Source: a virus
IMG/VR virus record: IMGVR_UViG_3300031972_003249
Coordinates: 1 to 48,108 of that record
Reading direction: 5' to 3' (one strand)
Length of the DNA stretch: 48,108 nt
The notes below the pieces were generated by a model. That model did not search any database. It saw nothing but the letters and a program-made list of their open reading frames with translations, and was not told the origin of the DNA. The position numbers and the translations under genes were made by a program. The number at the start of each line of letters is the position of its first letter. The stretch's first letter is position 1. Positions 7,090 through 14,694 of this stretch are shown here, in pieces.

Positions 7090-7577
7090 TGGCGGGATAT
7101 ATTTCTGATCGTCACCGGTGCGAATATGCCCTTCCGGCTGTTTTGATGCAGCGGGTTGCCCGGATCATTCTTGAGCCGGGAACCAAGGAAGGCCATGCCG
7201 AGTGCCTTGAATGTCTTGAACGCGCCTGCAACGAACCCTTTGCCGACCTGCCGCAGGATCGGGCGCGCAAGCTGCGTCGACGGGTGATGACCCTGCAGGC
7301 GGAGTTGTTGCTTGACTATGAAGATCGCCCGGTGATCACGGTGTTTCTGATGGTCGTGATCTGGCTGCGCGACATGCTGGCAGATGGGACGTTGGTGCTT
7401 ATCGAGGGATCGGACTTTGACCTTGCCGCCACCTGCCTGATCGCCCAGATCGAAAAGCATGATGATCTGGTCGAGGGGGCCTATAAATCTGGCGAAAAGA
7501 ACGCCCGAAGGCTGGCCTCCAAGCTTGAATTGCGCGGCTATTATCAAGGGCGCGCTGCCCGAAAGGCGGCGGCATGA
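7089..7577 (+). CDS. Hypothetical protein
   Basis: The 162-residue product is helix-rich. It includes a Cys/Glu helix (HAECLECLERACNE) and a hydrophobic stretch (VITVFLMVVIWLRDML) that could be a buried helix or a membrane segment. Start ATG 7089 shares TGATG with the previous gene, and the stop overlaps the next ATG. No family recognised. Confidence 0.65.
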   Translation: MAGYISDRHRCEYALPAVLMQRVARIILEPGTKEGHAECLECLERACNEPFADLPQDRARKLRRRVMTLQAELLLDYEDRPVITVFLMVVIWLRDMLADGTLVLIEGSDFDLAATCLIAQIEKHDDLVEGAYKSGEKNARRLASKLELRGYYQGRAARKAAA

Positions 7578-7948
7578 AGGTCATCGAAGCGATTTCCCGT
7601 CATTTGGTCGAGCTTGATCTTTTGTCTCGCCATTTTGGGGCTGGGGGTACCGACCGCTGGCAATATCTAAAGGATGTTTTCTGGGTGTCGAAGTCGGCTG
7701 AGGCTTCACGGGGGCTGCGGTCTTTTGGCTTGTTGACGGGTGTTGGTGTTCTCGAAATCGGCAGTCTTTGGCGTCATGTCAAGACAGGTGGCGAGTACCA
7801 GATTATCGGTGCCTGTCAGATTGAGGCCACAAACACCCCCGGATTTATTTATCGGTCTGTTGAAACTGGCGTCGTGTGGTGCCGCCCTCGGGGTGAGTTT
7901 CTTGATGGTCGTTTTGAGCGTATCCCGATGGCAGGGGGTGAAGTATGA
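7574..7948 (+). CDS. Hypothetical protein, DUF1653-like C-terminus
   Basis: The 124-residue product has a C-terminal half of the form G-E-Y-x-I-I-G ... Y-R-S-V-E-T-G-x-x-W-x-R-P-x-x-x-F, which resembles DUF1653-type small beta domains. The N-terminal half is unrecognised. It overlaps the genes on both sides by 4 bp, so it is translated with the primase. The family match is an impression from the motif. Confidence 0.6.
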   Translation: MKVIEAISRHLVELDLLSRHFGAGGTDRWQYLKDVFWVSKSAEASRGLRSFGLLTGVGVLEIGSLWRHVKTGGEYQIIGACQIEATNTPGFIYRSVETGVVWCRPRGEFLDGRFERIPMAGGEV

Positions 7949-9102
7949 GCCATCGCACCCCCATCCCCCAATCCGTCCTTGATGACATCATTGCCCGCAC
8001 CGATCTGGTTGATCTGGTCGCAAATTCCGGCGTCAAGCTGATCAAGTCGGGGCGTGAATATCAGGGGCTTTGTCCGTTCCATTCAGAACGCACGCCATCC
8101 TTCACGGTGCGGCCCGACAAGGGCTTTACGCACTGTTTCGGCTGTGGCGCCCATGAAACCGCCATCGGTTATCAGATGCGCGTTTATGGCCAGAGTTTTA
8201 TCGAGGCGGTCAAGGTGCTTGCATGGCAGGCCGGTGTTGATCTGACCGATTATGTCGGGCGGGCGGAAAAGCCCAAGGCCGCGCCCAAGCCCAAGATCGC
8301 CAGCCGCGCCGATGAAGGTACGCGTGAAACCGAAACCGAAAAGCGCCGTCGGCGCGGGCAAAGGATGTGGCAACGCGGCGTTCGGATCGAAGGGACCGCC
8401 GCCGAGGTTTATCTGGCGCAACATCGCGGGATTGATCGGGCATTGTTCCTTCACAACCCGGTGCATCGGTTCGTGCCCGATTATGAATTCTGGTATCGTG
8501 CGCGGGATGCCAAAAAGCCCGAGGCGATCTGGAAAGGTCCTGCATTGCTGACCGTCATGCAGTATCGCGATGACCGGTTTGCCGCCTGTCACATCACCTG
8601 CATCGATCTGGATCAGCCAAAGGGGCGGTTGAAGCTGATCGCGCCCGATGATGACCGTGATCTGAATACCAAGCGCGTGATGGGCGATCCATCAACAGCG
8701 GCGATGCGGCTTGGCAAACCGGCCTTTGTGATGGTGGGCGGGGAAGGGTTGGAAACGACCTATTCCGGCATGATGGTTTCCGGGCATTCCGGCTGGTGTT
8801 CTTACTCGCTTGATAACCTTGTCGGGGCGTCCTTGATGGATGCCAAGGGGGATCGTCATCCTTATGACGGGCGGCGTCGTTTGCCCGCCGTTGTGCCCGA
8901 TATGGCCCGTCCGGGCATGATCTGGCCGCGGGAATGCCGCGAGCGGATTTTCCTTGGTGATGGCGATACCAAAGACATGCCGATGCTGCGCGCCAAGCTT
9001 GAGCGCGGTTGTCGCCGTGCGGCCCAAGAGGGCTGCAAGGGTCGTGTGGCCATGTCAAAGCCAGGTACAGATTTCAACTCGATGATCTTGGGGGCGGCGT
9101 GA
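7945..9102 (+). CDS. DnaG-type DNA primase (CHC2 zinc finger + Toprim)
   Basis: The 385-residue protein starts with a CHC2 zinc-binding domain: C43, H46, C64 and C67 (CPFH...CFGC). The C-terminal half has Toprim features: an acidic residue in GGEGLET (about 274-280) and a later D-x-D (GDGDTKD). A basic linker (about 108-140) joins them. It would make RNA primers for phage DNA replication, together with the helicase encoded at 11561-13060. It is shorter than bacterial DnaG and lacks an obvious helicase-binding tail. It overlaps its neighbours on both sides. Confidence 0.85.
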   Translation: MSHRTPIPQSVLDDIIARTDLVDLVANSGVKLIKSGREYQGLCPFHSERTPSFTVRPDKGFTHCFGCGAHETAIGYQMRVYGQSFIEAVKVLAWQAGVDLTDYVGRAEKPKAAPKPKIASRADEGTRETETEKRRRRGQRMWQRGVRIEGTAAEVYLAQHRGIDRALFLHNPVHRFVPDYEFWYRARDAKKPEAIWKGPALLTVMQYRDDRFAACHITCIDLDQPKGRLKLIAPDDDRDLNTKRVMGDPSTAAMRLGKPAFVMVGGEGLETTYSGMMVSGHSGWCSYSLDNLVGASLMDAKGDRHPYDGRRRLPAVVPDMARPGMIWPRECRERIFLGDGDTKDMPMLRAKLERGCRRAAQEGCKGRVAMSKPGTDFNSMILGAA

Positions 9103-9779
9103 TGGTGAAGAAATCCAAAACCAACAAGGGCGCCATGATGCAAGGCGGTCAGTCGGGCAAGGTCGATTGGGAGCGCCCGGACGAAAACCAGTTCTATCCC
9201 ACGCCGCCCGAGGCGACCGAGGCGCTTATGCGCGCCATGCCGCATCTTGCCGGGGGCAAATATTGGGAATGCGCGTGTGGTGATGGCCGGTTGGCGAAGG
9301 TGCTTGAATTTCATGGCTGCAAGGTCATTTGCACGGATCTGATTGATCGCGGATATGGCGAGGGCGGGGTTGATTTCCTTGCGACCACGCGCCCGCGTGC
9401 ATCGAAAATCATTACAAATCCGCCCTTCACGCTGGCGCAGGCCTTTATCGAACATGCCATGCGCCTGCATATGGAAGAGGTCTGGATGTTGCTTAAAACC
9501 AACTATTACCAAACCGCCAACCGGCAGGGGTTCAAGGCGCGTATCCGGCCCAAATACAAGCTGGAGCTGTCATGGCGGATCGATAGCCTTGGCCTTGGCA
9601 ATGGTGCGCTTGATTGCGCTTGGTTCGGGTTCGTCCGCGATTATTCCGGCCCGACCCTTTGGGATACGCTGCCAAAGCCGAAAATGGGCAACCTTGACCT
9701 GTTTTTGCCTGCTCAAGTGACGCCGACAGCGCAATCAAGTCTTGTGATGCCTTCGGGTGTGCAGGGGGTGTTGATTTGA
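9102..9779 (+). CDS. DNA adenine methyltransferase (NPPF motif)
   Basis: The 225-residue product has a SAM-binding motif (ECACGDGRL, 56-64) and the catalytic NPPF motif (106-109) of N6-adenine or N4-cytosine methylases. YPTP near residues 32-35 is also common in phage orphan methyltransferases. There is no restriction partner next to it, so it probably protects phage DNA from host restriction or affects packaging or regulation. Start ATG 9102 shares TGATG with the primase stop. The longer frame upstream is a shadow of the primase. Confidence 0.85.
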   Translation: MVKKSKTNKGAMMQGGQSGKVDWERPDENQFYPTPPEATEALMRAMPHLAGGKYWECACGDGRLAKVLEFHGCKVICTDLIDRGYGEGGVDFLATTRPRASKIITNPPFTLAQAFIEHAMRLHMEEVWMLLKTNYYQTANRQGFKARIRPKYKLELSWRIDSLGLGNGALDCAWFGFVRDYSGPTLWDTLPKPKMGNLDLFLPAQVTPTAQSSLVMPSGVQGVLI

Positions 9780-9800
9780 TGCCGGGTGCAAACATTCAAT

Positions 9801-9841
9801 CCGCAAGCGGCCAGATGCGGGGGCATACAGGCCGCTTGCGG
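9801..9841. terminator. Hairpin between convergent operons
   Basis: CCGCAAGCGGCC (9801-9812) and GGCCGCTTGCGG (9830-9841) form a perfect 12-bp stem between the end of the methyltransferase gene and the end of hicB. It is followed by AAAATATC rather than a T-tract, so it may act as a weak or factor-assisted terminator or a 3'-end stabiliser. Confidence 0.5.
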
Positions 9842-9847
9842 AAAATA

Positions 9848-10234
9848 TCAAAGGGCACGCCTTGCGGCTTCTTCCAGAAAACCGGAAACCGCGCGTTTGC
9901 CGTGTTTGGCTTCGATCTGGTCAATCAGATTGCCGTCAAGGGTCAGGTTCATCCGGCGTTTCTTGCCGGGGACGGCAACCGTGACCGGAATGCGCGAGAT
10001 TTCGGTGCATTCGGGTTCCGGATTGGCCGGCAGGGCTTCGAAGGCGGTCGGGACCGGAATATCGTCGCCGTCTTCATGCATGCCGTCGATGTGAAAGGTC
10101 AAAGCCTCGTTCGCCATTTCGAGCAATTCCTGCATGTCTTTTCCGCCCGTCACGCAGCCGGGGAAATCGGGGAAAACAATCGAATAATCGGTGTCGTCAT
10201 CTTTGAAAATGACACCCCAATAGGTCTGTTTCAT
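9848..10234 (-). CDS. hicB: HicB-type antitoxin
   Basis: The 128-residue protein has an N-terminal degenerate RNase-H-like HicB fold (YSIVFPDFPGCVTGGKDMQELLEMANEAL) and a C-terminal ribbon-helix-helix-like segment (RMNLTLDGNLIDQIEAKHG). It should bind and block HicA and repress its own promoter. It is second in a hicA-hicB operon with a 48-bp gap. The RHH type is consistent with recognition of the 19-bp inverted repeat upstream of hicA. Confidence 0.9.
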   Translation of the reverse strand: MKQTYWGVIFKDDDTDYSIVFPDFPGCVTGGKDMQELLEMANEALTFHIDGMHEDGDDIPVPTAFEALPANPEPECTEISRIPVTVAVPGKKRRMNLTLDGNLIDQIEAKHGKRAVSGFLEEAARRAL

Positions 10235-10282
10235 CGTTCTGTCGCCTTTGCATTATGCGGGGTCATGGATGGGGGAAGCTGC

Positions 10283-10471
10283 TTATCGCAGCTTCACCCC
10301 GGATTGTTTCTCGATACTTCGGAGCGTCCCGATCCTTATGTCCTTTTTCGGATGAAGGACGGTGGTGCGTCCGGGTTTGCTTGGGTGTTTGAACTGATGG
10401 TGACTGCCTTTGACATTCACAAGAAACCATCCGTCAGCCTCAAGCGCCTTGATGATCGATTTACTGTCCAT
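10283..10471 (-). CDS. hicA: HicA-type mRNA interferase toxin
   Basis: The 62-residue dsRBD-fold toxin has the signature GSHHQFKHP (22-30) with the catalytic His, followed by a Lys/Pro-rich strand (VLHPKKDIRIGTL). It should cleave mRNA when freed from HicB. Toxin-before-antitoxin order is usual for hicAB. As part of a prophage early region it may stabilise lysogeny or exclude other phages. Confidence 0.92.
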   Translation of the reverse strand: MDSKSIIKALEADGWFLVNVKGSHHQFKHPSKPGRTTVLHPKKDIRIGTLRSIEKQSGVKLR

Positions 10472-10500
10472 GGCCTCCGCTTCCGTTGTTCATGGGGGTA

Positions 10501-10554
10501 TTATGCGCACATGCTGTATAATCGTCAAGGAAAAAATACAGCAAATGCGCATAA
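10501..10554 (-). promoter_or_regulatory. hicAB promoter/operator: 19-bp imperfect inverted repeat
   Basis: Arms 10501-10519 and 10536-10554 are reverse complements with two mismatches (TTATGCGCA...CTGTAT / ATACAG...TGCGCATAA), separated by 16 bp. They lie 30 bp upstream of the hicA start. The location and symmetry suit HicB autorepression. Confidence 0.65.
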
Positions 10555-10567
10555 AAATAGTGCCGGG

Positions 10568-10596
10568 TTGACTGTCCGGCGAGCTGGGCGTATGGT
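10568..10596 (+). promoter_or_regulatory. Sigma-70-type promoter for the structured leader
   Basis: TTGACT (10568-10573), an exact 17-bp spacer and TATGGT (10591-10596) form a good promoter reading right, divergent from hicAB. Transcription should begin near 10603, about 255 bp before the first open gene. Confidence 0.6.
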
Positions 10597-10602
10597 GCGT
10601 CC

Positions 10603-10858
10603 CATCAACGGGAAAAATCCGTTGTGGGGGCCTTCAAACCTCCTGTTCCAGACGGTCAGCCGTCACGTCAGTTACGGCTATTTTTGTGCCCGAAATTTGG
10701 GTGCATCTTCTCGCTTAGGGCGGGAGGGCGGTGAATATAAGACCCTTCGGGGGAATAAACCCGCCTGCCTCTGGACAGGTTTGAAGCCTCCCGCCACCAG
10801 TGCGGTCCTTCAAAGCCTCATTGGTGGTGTTGTGAAACGCCGACCAGAGGGCTTTGAC
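10603..10858 (+). ncRNA. Structured leader or small RNA candidate
   Basis: This gene-free stretch is rich in pairing segments. GACGG/CCGTC (10651-10655/10660-10664) competes with AGCCGT/ACGGCT (10658-10663/10674-10679); the latter is followed by ATTTTT and looks like an intrinsic terminator. CTTCAAACC (10632-10640) pairs with GGTTTGAAG (10778-10786), and GGCGGGAGG (10719-10727) pairs with CCTCCCGCC (10787-10795). These two 9-bp helices cross, which is a pseudoknot pattern. TCAAAGCC (10810-10817) can pair with GGCTTTGA (10850-10857), partly covering the AGAGGG ribosome site of the next gene. No known RNA class recognised. Confidence 0.5.
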
Positions 10859-11347
10859 ATGACCGATGATGTTTCCGGGCGGAATCCGCCTGAAAATCCC
10901 CAGATCAAAACAGATAATGCCACCGTGCGCGGTCTTTCCCGTGCTGAACGTGCCGCAATCCATCGTCGCGCAACCGATGTTGCGACGATGCTGTTTCCCT
11001 ATGTCCGCGATTACATGGTGCGCAGCGCTTTGGGTTGCTTGCGCACATCCCCCAACGTCAAAATTTCCGCGCTCCCGATGCCGCCTGATGTGGGGTTGAT
11101 GATCGCCCGGTATCGCACGTTCGGCGTCGATGGATTTGATCCGCGCAAACCACATCACCATCGCCGTGTGTGTTCGGTTGGCGCGGCCCTGTCCTTGGTC
11201 GAGGCGGTCACAAAAATTCGCGCGGTTGCGGGTGAATTAGACCCGGAAATGGTGTTGACCGACGAAGGCAACGATTGGGCGCATGATCAGATTACATCCG
11301 CGCTTTCCGACCTTCTATCCATCGAAATTGACGCGGGGTTGCTATGA
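10859..11347 (+). CDS. Hypothetical early protein
   Basis: The 162-residue product starts at ATG 10859, eight bases after AGAGGG. It is helical in its first half (SRAERAAIHRRATDVATML) and has a basic His-rich patch (KPHHHRR). No family recognised. The same frame stays open to 9776, but that part reads antisense through hicAB and the leader and is not protein-like. The stop overlaps the next ATG. Confidence 0.65.
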   Translation: MTDDVSGRNPPENPQIKTDNATVRGLSRAERAAIHRRATDVATMLFPYVRDYMVRSALGCLRTSPNVKISALPMPPDVGLMIARYRTFGVDGFDPRKPHHHRRVCSVGAALSLVEAVTKIRAVAGELDPEMVLTDEGNDWAHDQITSALSDLLSIEIDAGLL

Positions 11348-11559
11348 AAAGCCGCATTGTCGTTAAGCCATGTGATCATCGCGGATGCAAACGCGCCGGA
11401 TCGCACATCATGGTCAATCATGGTCGGTGGTGCAGTGAACACATTCCGCCCGAATTTTACCGCCACAAGCGCATCGCTGCGGGACTTGAAAAAGAATTCG
11501 AACCGATTGGCGAATTGCCCGCCGATCAACGCAAGCCAAAACAGGAGAGGTTGTTCTGA
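11344..11559 (+). CDS. Small Cys-containing protein
   Basis: The 71-residue basic protein has C10-x4-C15 and C30-x2-H33 (CDHRGC ... WCSEH), a possible small zinc site. It overlaps the previous stop by 4 bp and precedes the helicase gene by one base. No family recognised. Its place suggests a replication accessory role. Confidence 0.6.
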   Translation: MKSRIVVKPCDHRGCKRAGSHIMVNHGRWCSEHIPPEFYRHKRIAAGLEKEFEPIGELPADQRKPKQERLF

Positions 11560-11560
11560 T

Positions 11561-13060
11561 ATGTCAGATGGTCAAACGAATGAACCGCAAGAGCGCAATG
11601 CCAGTTATGAGGCGGCGAAGCAGATTATCAATGGCGCGAAGATTGTCGGCATTGATGGTGCGAAGCTTGATCCCGAGGATGTTTTGTATGACGTCGATGC
11701 GATGAACGAGCATTATGCGCTTGTCATGATGGGGGGGAAGCCGCTGATTTTGGAAGAAAACTTCAAGCGCGGTGAATGCCCGGTCGAAGATCGTGTCAAC
11801 CTGATGTCGGTTGATGCCTTTCATGCGTGGTTTGCCAACCAAGAACAGCGGGTTTCCAAGGATAAGTCGGTCTCGTGGTCCAAGCTTTGGTTCAAGGACC
11901 CGCAAAGGCGGCAATATCGAGGGGTTTCCTTTGCACCGGGAAGCACGACGCCGTGGGGTGTTTATAACCTTTGGCGCGGTTTCAGTTTGCCTGCGGATTA
12001 CGATGAATGTGAAAGGAAATGCGACATCTTCCTTGATCACGTGCGCACCAATATCGCGGGCGGGAACGAGGCGCATTTTAGGTTCATCATGGGATGGGCG
12101 GCGCATATGTTCCAGAAGCCGACCGAGCGGGCCGGGGTTGCCGTGGTGTTGCGCGGCGGGCAGGGCAGCGGCAAGACGTTGTTCGGGCAAACCTTGGGGC
12201 GGTTGATCGAAGATCATTATGCCTTGGTCGATGATCCGCGTTATGTGGTCGGGAACTTTAACGCGCACCTGGCATCGACGTTGCTGTTGCAGGCGGATGA
12301 AGGTTTCTGGGCCGGTGACAAGCACGCCGAGGGGCGGTTAAAGGGGCTTGTGACGTCCGATTATCATATGATCGAGCGCAAGGGCGTCGATGCCTTCCGG
12401 GTCAAGAACTATGTCCATTTGCTGGTGACATCAAACAACGATTGGGTGGTTCCGGCGGGGCATGATGAACGCCGGTTTGCGGTGTTTGATGTGGCCAATC
12501 GCAGCCAGCAAAACCGGCAGTATTTTGGCGAAATGATCCAGCAGCTTGAGGATGGCGGGTACGAGGCGTTGCTTGGCTATTTGCTGGCGTTTGATCTTGA
12601 TAGCGTCAACCTTTGGGATATCCCGAAAACGGCGGCGTTGGCCGATCAGAAACTATCCAGCCTGTCGGTCGAGGAAAGCTGGTGGCTTGTATGCCTCAGG
12701 CGCGGGCATGTGACATTCCAGAGTGACGGGGTGCAGCATTGGATGCCGTATCTGCCGAAATCGGATGTTTATGCCAACTATCTGCAATGGGTCACGCAGC
12801 GCGGGCGAAAATTCCCGATGACGGAGGAGCAGTTTGGCAGGCGGTTGTTGCGCATCTGTCCGGGGATAACGGCAGGCAGGCGAAGGTTTGACCATGGGCA
12901 GCGAAAGTATGTCTATCAATTCCCGCCGCTTGATGAAAGCCGACGATTGTTTGCCGAAATGATCCGGACGGACATCGATTGGGATGAAGGCGACCTTGAC
13001 GATGGAGATCAGGGGCAATCTGGCGTGGGGGCTTCTGATTTGTCGCCTGATGACCTTTGA
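11561..13060 (+). CDS. SF3-like replicative helicase (DUF5906 / P4-D5 type)
   Basis: The 499-residue protein has a Walker A motif GGQGSGKT (199-206), Walker B LLLQADE (241-247) and sensor-like SNND and ERRF segments (VTSNNDW, DERRFAVF). This arrangement matches phage P4/NrS-1-type helicases. The N-terminal 180 residues form an associated domain without primase motifs, so priming probably comes from the CHC2/Toprim protein. It is expected to unwind phage DNA at the origin. Start ATG 11561 follows AGGAGAGG. The open frame to 11357 is a shadow of the previous gene. Confidence 0.85.
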   Translation: MSDGQTNEPQERNASYEAAKQIINGAKIVGIDGAKLDPEDVLYDVDAMNEHYALVMMGGKPLILEENFKRGECPVEDRVNLMSVDAFHAWFANQEQRVSKDKSVSWSKLWFKDPQRRQYRGVSFAPGSTTPWGVYNLWRGFSLPADYDECERKCDIFLDHVRTNIAGGNEAHFRFIMGWAAHMFQKPTERAGVAVVLRGGQGSGKTLFGQTLGRLIEDHYALVDDPRYVVGNFNAHLASTLLLQADEGFWAGDKHAEGRLKGLVTSDYHMIERKGVDAFRVKNYVHLLVTSNNDWVVPAGHDERRFAVFDVANRSQQNRQYFGEMIQQLEDGGYEALLGYLLAFDLDSVNLWDIPKTAALADQKLSSLSVEESWWLVCLRRGHVTFQSDGVQHWMPYLPKSDVYANYLQWVTQRGRKFPMTEEQFGRRLLRICPGITAGRRRFDHGQRKYVYQFPPLDESRRLFAEMIRTDIDWDEGDLDDGDQGQSGVGASDLSPDDL

Positions 13061-13352
13061 CGGGCGTGGTCTGTCTGTTTTTTCGTCCCGCCACGTCCTT
13101 ACTTTTTAAGGGCGCGGGGGACGGAAAGACCAAGGGTTTTCTGGGCTGGTCCTATTTGTCCCCAAAGTCCCAAGTCGTGCATATATGTGTGTGGGCGGGC
13201 GTATATACACATAATACATATACATGGGTAATACGGGATATATAGGACAGAAAACATAAACTACTGAAATTAAACAACAAATACACCCCGATTTGTCCCG
13301 AAAGAATTTCAGAAATCAGGACGCCGTTGGGACGGTAAAAGGCAGGCAAGCA
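13061..13352 (+). other. AT-rich gene-free stretch, possible origin or promoter region
   Basis: About 290 bp without a convincing gene. An AT-rich core (about 13180-13290) contains alternating TATA/CATA runs. It is bracketed by near-identical 14-mers ATTTGTCCC(C/G)AAAG at 13154-13167 and 13291-13304. Its place between the helicase and the last early gene suits an origin or a regulated promoter. Neither is proven. Confidence 0.4.
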
Positions 13353-13982
13353 ATGGACCGAGAAAAACTGATGAAGCCAATCGGCATTGAAAGGCTGGTA
13401 AACTGGGCGTTTGCGAAGGAAAAGGTCGCCGTGATGGTTGGTCAGGATCGCGGGATCAATCCGATTTTGGCGCAATTGCAGAATACCACCGTGCGCTATG
13501 GCGAACGGATCGGCGGGGGCGGGGCATTGGCCGGGGGGTATGATATTCATCCCGATGCGATGGCGGTGTTTGATTGCTGGCGCACGGTCATGACCTACAG
13601 CAGCGAAGGGGCAAGCATGATCCGGTCCTACGGCGAAAGCGCGCTTCGGCCCGATTGGGTAGCGGATGGGGTGGTTCGCTTTGTGCCGGAAATTGATCCG
13701 GCAACCGGTGCGCCCAAACCGGCAAGGGATGCCAATCGCAATCTGGTGCGGGCAAGCTGCAAGATTGTCCGGGTCGGTAAATCCGAAGCGATTGTTTCGG
13801 CAGCGCGGGCGGAATATCGCATCTGGTGGGCTGCGTTGCACCTGATGCAGGATTTGATGGCGGAGGTTTCGCAAAGTCAGGGCGGCTTGATGCGCTGGCG
13901 TCTTACCGGCGAAATGCCGCCCAAAGAACCTTGGACCATCGCCGGGTTTGGCAATGGGCTGGGCTTTGAAAAAGTGGCTTGA
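13353..13982 (+). CDS. Hypothetical protein at end of early region
   Basis: The 209-residue product starts at ATG 13353 (MDREKLMKPIG). An in-frame start at 13293 is possible but overlaps the 14-mer repeat. The protein is mixed alpha/beta with Trp-rich helices (AEYRIWWAALHLMQDL). It sits where lambdoid phages carry late-gene antiterminators, just before a strong terminator, but shows no recognisable Q or RusA signature. Confidence 0.65.
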   Translation: MDREKLMKPIGIERLVNWAFAKEKVAVMVGQDRGINPILAQLQNTTVRYGERIGGGGALAGGYDIHPDAMAVFDCWRTVMTYSSEGASMIRSYGESALRPDWVADGVVRFVPEIDPATGAPKPARDANRNLVRASCKIVRVGKSEAIVSAARAEYRIWWAALHLMQDLMAEVSQSQGGLMRWRLTGEMPPKEPWTIAGFGNGLGFEKVA

Positions 13983-14020
13983 CTTACGCACCTGTGTTTG
14001 ACAATCTACCCCCGAACAGA

Positions 14021-14057
14021 AAAACGCCTGCACGGAACATTCCGGCAGGCGTTTTTT
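14021..14057 (+). terminator. Strong intrinsic terminator ending the early region
   Basis: AACGCCTGC (14023-14031) pairs with GCAGGCGTT (14045-14053), and the run continues as TTTT to 14057. An inner CGGAA/TTCCG can also pair in the loop. It lies 40 bp after the last early gene. Confidence 0.85.
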
Positions 14058-14347
14058 CTTGCCTCGATTGCTGTAGTGCGCGCCCTGCCTAGAAATAGGC
14101 GGGGCGTTTGCATTTCAGAATCGAGCGGGGTGATTGCTTGTCTGTGATCGATACCGAAAGGCGTTGTCATGTAACTCGATCTTTTTTCTCCCTCGTTTCC
14201 AGAACTATGACCCGCCGGGCGATGCCTGTGCGGGTCGTTCTTTTTGGGTGCTGTCATGGACGGCGGGGCGCTATGACCGGTTGGGCGTGCCGGTCGCGGG
14301 GCAACGCAGCGAACCGCCGTCCTTGTCAGCATCGAAAACTGATTAGC
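14058..14347. other. Gene-free region with two further terminator-like hairpins
   Basis: No convincing gene seen. CGCCCTGCCTA (14081-14091) pairs with TAGGCGGGGCG (14096-14106) around GAAA, followed by TTTG. GACCCGC (14209-14215) pairs with GCGGGTC (14230-14236), extended by AGAAC/GTTCT, and is followed by TTTTT (14241-14245). The stretch from about 14110 to 14245 could be a small RNA ending at the last hairpin. No promoter was confidently found. Confidence 0.4.
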
Positions 14348-14599
14348 TCAGAATTTTATAACCGATTTAGCGTTCCACGACGCGTAGGTCTGCTGGCTAA
14401 TGGCAGCGACGACAATACCGTCATTTTGATCCATTACTGCACGAAGTGTGTCGCGTAACGAAGTCGCATCACCTTGCCAAGGGATCGCATAGACAGAATC
14501 TAGTAGAGGCTTGGCATTGGCGCTCACGAGGAACTGGTAAAGGCGTGCGTAGTCTTTTCCGGGTGTGTTTAGGTCATACGAGATCAAGAAATAAGCCAC
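14348..14599 (-). CDS. Stand-alone Cas2-fold protein (SinR/VapD-like)
   Basis: The 83-residue product begins MAYFLISYDLNTPGKDY, with the first-strand Asp (Y-D-L) of Cas2-like ferredoxin folds, then DSVYAI and NDGIVVAAI strands. It resembles the short 'SinR family' Cas2-like proteins in prophages and mobile elements. The GTG start at 14599 is chosen because GAGGAG lies seven bases upstream. No CRISPR repeats, Cas1 or other cas gene are in the window, so an adaptation role is unlikely. A toxin-like or nuclease role is an inference. Confidence 0.7.
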   Translation of the reverse strand: MAYFLISYDLNTPGKDYARLYQFLVSANAKPLLDSVYAIPWQGDATSLRDTLRAVMDQNDGIVVAAISQQTYASWNAKSVIKF

Positions 14600-14694
14600 A
14601 TTCAATCTCCTCACTTTGGAAAACAGTGGTTAGTTTGACACTGATCTTTGGATTGGTAACCACCTCATAAGGGTGGGGTGGAGAAGTAATCGTC

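Noticed and set aside
9009-9101. Longer methyltransferase start
   Set aside because: The added residues are a shadow of the primase end; ATG 9102 in TGATG fits the operon pattern.
10719-10795. Part of a tmRNA, RNase P RNA or known riboswitch
   Set aside because: No tag-peptide frame, no CCA-type acceptor and none of the conserved cores I know of these RNAs are present.
9776-10858. Long plus-strand open frame joined to the gene at 10859-11347
   Set aside because: It reads antisense through hicB and hicA and the structured leader, with unusual composition. The real gene begins at ATG 10859 after AGAGGG.
13152-14033. Minus-strand frame of 293 codons
   Set aside because: It mirrors the 13353-13982 gene and is rich in Arg, Pro, His and Cys, typical of an antisense shadow.
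14006-14346. Frames on both strands between the early terminator and the Cas2-fold gene
   Set aside because: Composition is not protein-like, ribosome-binding sites are lacking and they cross terminator hairpins.
14348-14599. CRISPR-Cas adaptation locus
   Set aside because: Only a Cas2-fold gene is present. No Cas1 and no regular repeat-spacer array were found anywhere in the window.
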